From CAYYTU01 sp964474655 (GTDB taxonomy: Bacteria; Chloroflexota; Anaerolineae; B4-G1), in the NCBI GenBank assembly GCA_964474655.1, contig CAYYTU010000017.1:1-50579 (forward strand): a stretch of DNA of 50,579 nt, in the 5' to 3' direction. The notes beneath the pieces were generated by a model, which saw only the letters and a list, made by a program, of their open reading frames with translations, was not told the DNA's origin and did not search any database. Shown here one piece after another: positions 48,615-50,579 of this stretch (positions are counted from its first letter, which is position 1; the number at the start of each line of letters is the position of its first letter). The position numbers were made by a program, and so were the translations under genes.

Positions 48615-49259
48615 TCACGCAGCGTCCAGAAAATCGGCCACCAGACGGGCGACCTCGCGCTCGCGCCCGCCGAAGAAGTGATCGGTCTCGGGCAGGATGT
48701 GGAGCGTCTTGGGCGGCGGCAGGCGGTCGACGTAGGTGCGCAGCGCATCGGCCGGGGCCAGCGGATCGTTTTGACCGGCGATGAAGAGCTTGGGGCGCGT
48801 CTCGTCGTCCAGGAAAGGATCATCGTAGTGCGATTCCACCAGCGCGATGCCGCCCATCCGACGCACGCGCGGATCGCGGGCGGCGTGATGGAGCGCCACG
48901 CCGGCGCCAAAGGAGTACCCCACCACGGCCAACCGGCCCGGATCGACCTCCGGGCGGACGAAGAGGTGATCGAACGCGCCTTCCACGTCGTCCATCTCGC
49001 CCCGCCCCTGATCGAACGCACCCTCGCTCTCGCCGGCCCCGCGAAAGTTGAAGCGCAGCGCCATCCAGCCGTTCAGAGCCAGCTCCAGGCAGACGGCGAC
49101 GACGATCCCGTTGCCCATATTGCCGCCCATCTGAGGGTGTGGATGGCAGACGACAGCAGCAGGGAACGGCCCAGTTCCATCCGGCCGGTGGAGCACGCCC
49201 ACCAGGGTCGGCCCGTCGTTCGCGGCGGGGAAAGAGATCCGCTCAGTCCCGTTGGCCAC
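48615..49259 (-). CDS. Alpha/beta hydrolase (dienelactone hydrolase-like)
   Basis: 214-residue serine hydrolase. The triad is visible: Ser in VVGYSFGAGVALH, Asp in FIAGQNDPLAP and His in PETDHFFGG; the oxyanion region is CHPHPQMGGNMGNG, typical of the YdjI/CocE-like family of small cytoplasmic hydrolases. The substrate is unknown. It starts 2 bases behind the MoaD-like stop, and its stop overlaps a possible start of the peptidase gene, so MoaD-like, hydrolase, peptidase and GDPD genes form one unit. Confidence 0.88.
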   Translation of the reverse strand: MANGTERISFPAANDGPTLVGVLHRPDGTGPFPAAVVCHPHPQMGGNMGNGIVVAVCLELALNGWMALRFNFRGAGESEGAFDQGRGEMDDVEGAFDHLFVRPEVDPGRLAVVGYSFGAGVALHHAARDPRVRRMGGIALVESHYDDPFLDDETRPKLFIAGQNDPLAPADALRTYVDRLPPPKTLHILPETDHFFGGREREVARLVADFLDAA

Positions 49260-49261
49260 GG

Positions 49262-49504
49262 CTAGCCGCCTCCCACCGGCGGGAAGATACCCACCTCGTC
49301 ACCATCGCTGAGCACGTGGTCCGCCTTGCGCACGGTGCCATTGACGAAGACCACCTTCACCTGCTCCTCGGGCAGGTCCAGATGCTCCTGCAACTGGCCG
49401 ACGGTAGCGCCTTCCGGCAGCTCGACCGGCATCGTTTCTCCGATAGCAAGCTCGGGGAAGTGGCGGCGCAAGGTGGCGAACAGTTTGACGTGAACAGTGA
49501 TCAT
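49262..49504 (-). CDS. MoaD/ThiS-like sulfur-carrier protein
   Basis: 80-residue beta-grasp protein. The order MITVHVKLFATLRRHFPELA, then TVGQLQEHLDLPEEQVKVVFVNG and the terminal SDGDEVGIFPPVGGG fits MoaD, whose C-terminal Gly-Gly is thiocarboxylated and passes sulfur to molybdopterin. Here the tail is three Gly. No moaE or moeB is adjacent. The ATG at 49504 is supported by AAGGAGA 8 bases upstream; longer starts add residues outside the fold. A TATAAT (49541-49536) lies 30 bases upstream. Confidence 0.87.
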   Translation of the reverse strand: MITVHVKLFATLRRHFPELAIGETMPVELPEGATVGQLQEHLDLPEEQVKVVFVNGTVRKADHVLSDGDEVGIFPPVGGG

Positions 49505-49535
49505 ACACACTTCTCCTTGTTGATCGTTACGGCGT

Positions 49536-49541
49536 ATTATA
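49536..49541 (-). promoter_or_regulatory. -10 element of the moaD-like operon
   Basis: Perfect TATAAT on the minus strand, with a poor -35 region. Start near 49529. Confidence 0.45.
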
Positions 49542-49572
49542 GCCGATTTAGCCGATCGCGCACATAACGCCA

Positions 49573-49610
49573 AACGCCCTCCTGCAGGCCTGGGCCTGCA
49601 GGAGGGCGTT
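49573..49610. terminator. Strong 18-bp hairpin downstream of the Calx-beta gene
   Basis: A perfect 18-bp stem (49573-49590 with 49593-49610, aacgccctcctgcaggcc/ggcctgcaggagggcgtt) with a 2-base loop. It probably ended the Calx-beta transcript, but a MITE-like element now sits between gene and hairpin. No T-run was found. Confidence 0.65.
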
Positions 49611-49776
49611 GGGGTTAGGGCAAACGCATTTATATTTCTTGGACAGGATTAACAGGATTAACAGGATAATTTTTAACTAAAATCTTGTCAATCCTGTAAA
49701 TCCTGTCTAGAAAAGCAAGCGTTTGCCGTCATTTTGCGGGGATGTAAGATAAATGCGTTCACCCTAGCGTTGGGGT
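49606..49776. mobile_element. MITE-like element with 10-bp target duplication
   Basis: Exact direct repeats gcgttggggt at 49606-49615 and 49767-49776 flank a 151-bp segment (49616-49766). Its ends are inverted: tagggcaaacgcatttat at the left and, on the other strand, tagggtgaacgcatttat at the right (16 of 18). No reading frame. Inside is a long inverted repeat (49635-49667 with 49682-49713). This is the form of a non-autonomous transposon. Confidence 0.7.
49635..49713. repeat. Inverted acaggatta repeat in the MITE core
   Basis: Three tandem 9-base units (acaggatta, acaggatta, acaggataa) at 49643-49669 face a complementary arm with tcctgt words at 49682-49713. The loop is 14 bases. A perfect 9-bp pair ggcaaacgc (49619-49627)/gcgtttgcc (49719-49727) encloses it. 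Confidence 0.75.
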
Positions 49777-49795
49777 ACGCCGTCAAACGTTCAGC

Positions 49796-50579
49796 TCACT
49801 CGTAGTTGCGCAGCACCAGGGGCAGGTAGATGAAGAAGTCACTCCGATCCGTGATGCTGGCCTCAACGATTTCCGCGAGGCCATCGTAATCGCCGTCGTT
49901 GCTGGTGGCGGTGTTGGTGATAGTGCCGGTGTGCGGCGACTCCTCGCTTTCGCCATCGTCCACCGCGGTGACGGTCACCGGCTGCTTCGCGCTCCAGTTT
50001 GCAGCGTTGAAGGTCAGCGAGTCGGGCGAGACCGTCGTCTGTCCATCGGTCGTGACCTCGATGGTGACCTCAGCAGCGGGCTCTGTATCCAACCAAACCT
50101 CGTACGTGTCCGTGGCGCCATCCTCGACGACGGAGACGGTAGCCGGCTCAACGCTCAAACCAGGCGAATCGTCATCGCTGATAGTCAGCGTAGCAGAGCT
50201 ATTTGTCCCAATGGTGGCACTGACGGAATTGGATAGATTGAGTATGACCGTCTCATCTTCCTCAGCAAGATCGTCATCAATGATATCGACGGTGAAGGTC
50301 TGGCTGGTCTCACCGGCGGGGAAGGTGAGGGTGTCACTGGCGGCGGCGTAGTCCTCGCCCGCCGTGGCAGTGCCGTCGCTGGTGGAATAGTCCACCGTGA
50401 CCTGCCGACCAGAGGGGGCATCAAGTGTGACGGTGATAGTCGCCGAGCCGTCGGCCTCACCGACGCTGTAGCTTGTGCTGTCGAACCTCACGTGGGGCAA
50501 CGGGTCGTCGTCCCTGATATCCAGCGTGGCTGTATCGCGGTCACCCAGCTCAGCGTTTGGAGGCCCGCTGAGCAGGAGA
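49796..50579 (-). CDS. Calx-beta domain surface protein, 3' part
   Basis: The frame stays open to the window edge, so at least 260 residues of a larger secreted protein are seen. It contains the end of one Calx-beta repeat (AELGDRDTATLDIRDDDP), a complete one (VRFDSTSYSVGEADGSATITVTLDAPSGRQVTVDYSTSDGTATAGEDYAA to TISDDD) and a related beta-sandwich domain (AEVTIEVTTDGQTTVSPDSLTFNAANWSAKQPVTVTAVDD). Calx-beta repeats bind calcium and mediate adhesion. The C-terminus FFIYLPLVLRNYE is a short hydrophobic tail recurrent in secreted Chloroflexota proteins and may be a sorting or anchoring signal. Confidence 0.85.
   Translation of the reverse strand, partial: LLLSGPPNAELGDRDTATLDIRDDDPLPHVRFDSTSYSVGEADGSATITVTLDAPSGRQVTVDYSTSDGTATAGEDYAAASDTLTFPAGETSQTFTVDIIDDDLAEEDETVILNLSNSVSATIGTNSSATLTISDDDSPGLSVEPATVSVVEDGATDTYEVWLDTEPAAEVTIEVTTDGQTTVSPDSLTFNAANWSAKQPVTVTAVDDGESEESPHTGTITNTATSNDGDYDGLAEIVEASITDRSDFFIYLPLVLRNYE

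Noticed and set aside
49643..49669. CRISPR array
   Set aside because: The 9-base units are directly adjacent without spacers and face an inverted arm; this is a palindromic repeat within a MITE-like element.

Overview
The window reads as a chromosomal segment of a Chloroflexota bacterium, most likely Anaerolineae-like and perhaps thermophilic. This is inference from gene content, not from a marker gene. The reasons are high GC, many secreted or anchored proteins with Thr/Pro-rich linkers, a C-terminal YLPLVLRN tail, YfhO and DUF2142-like membrane glycosyltransferases, a T-box-controlled phenylalanyl-tRNA synthetase operon, and an archaeal-type upper mevalonate cluster. No rRNA or tRNA gene, CRISPR array, prophage or intact transposase gene was seen. 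Promoters resemble the sigma-70 consensus closely and several are perfect or near perfect.

Layout. 0.2-4.1 kb: sortase, DUF6391 protein and holA in one operon, then a tandem-XRE regulator and a TPR protein. 4.1-11.2 kb (minus strand): a Phe T-box leader, pheS, a YfhO-type membrane protein, a possible 50-residue membrane peptide and pheT. 11.2-15.8 kb: SpoU/TrmH methyltransferase, LysM lipoprotein, XdhC-like protein, LytR-CpsA-Psr protein and mutM; the last two are driven by back-to-back promoters. 15.8-29.4 kb (all minus strand): an amino-acid catabolic island with two DAO-family FAD enzymes, an ornithine-cyclodeaminase-family reductase, a proline racemase/hydroxyproline epimerase, a complete branched-chain-type ABC importer, an MFS carrier and a 708-residue SoxA/HcnAB-like electron-transfer subunit. 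The most coherent reading is uptake and oxidation of proline, hydroxyproline or a related N-substituted amino acid.

29.5-32.5 kb: adenylosuccinate lyase, DUF554 protein and PIG-L deacetylase. 32.5-35.7 kb (minus): FlK-like thioesterase, membrane glycosyltransferase and LysM-L,D-transpeptidase. 35.9-40.3 kb: Thr/Pro-rich membrane-anchored protein, three tandem M42 aminopeptidases and ComEA. 40.4-44.5 kb (minus): DUF35, thiolase, HMG-CoA synthase and HMG-CoA reductase, the route from acetyl-CoA to mevalonate. 44.6-49.5 kb (minus): a metallophosphoesterase lacking its GNHD motif, a hairpin-repeat cluster with a broken four-helix-bundle gene, then GDPD, M1 peptidase, alpha/beta hydrolase and MoaD-like protein. 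49.6-50.6 kb: a small MITE-like element and the 3' part of a Calx-beta surface protein.

Standout points are the YfhO gene inside a T-box pheS/pheT locus, the archaeal-style thiolase-HMGCS-DUF35 module joined to a class II HMG-CoA reductase, a 151-bp element with terminal inverted repeats and an exact 10-bp flanking duplication, the near-leaderless divergent mutM/LCP promoters, and two dispersed repeat families around the amino-acid island.
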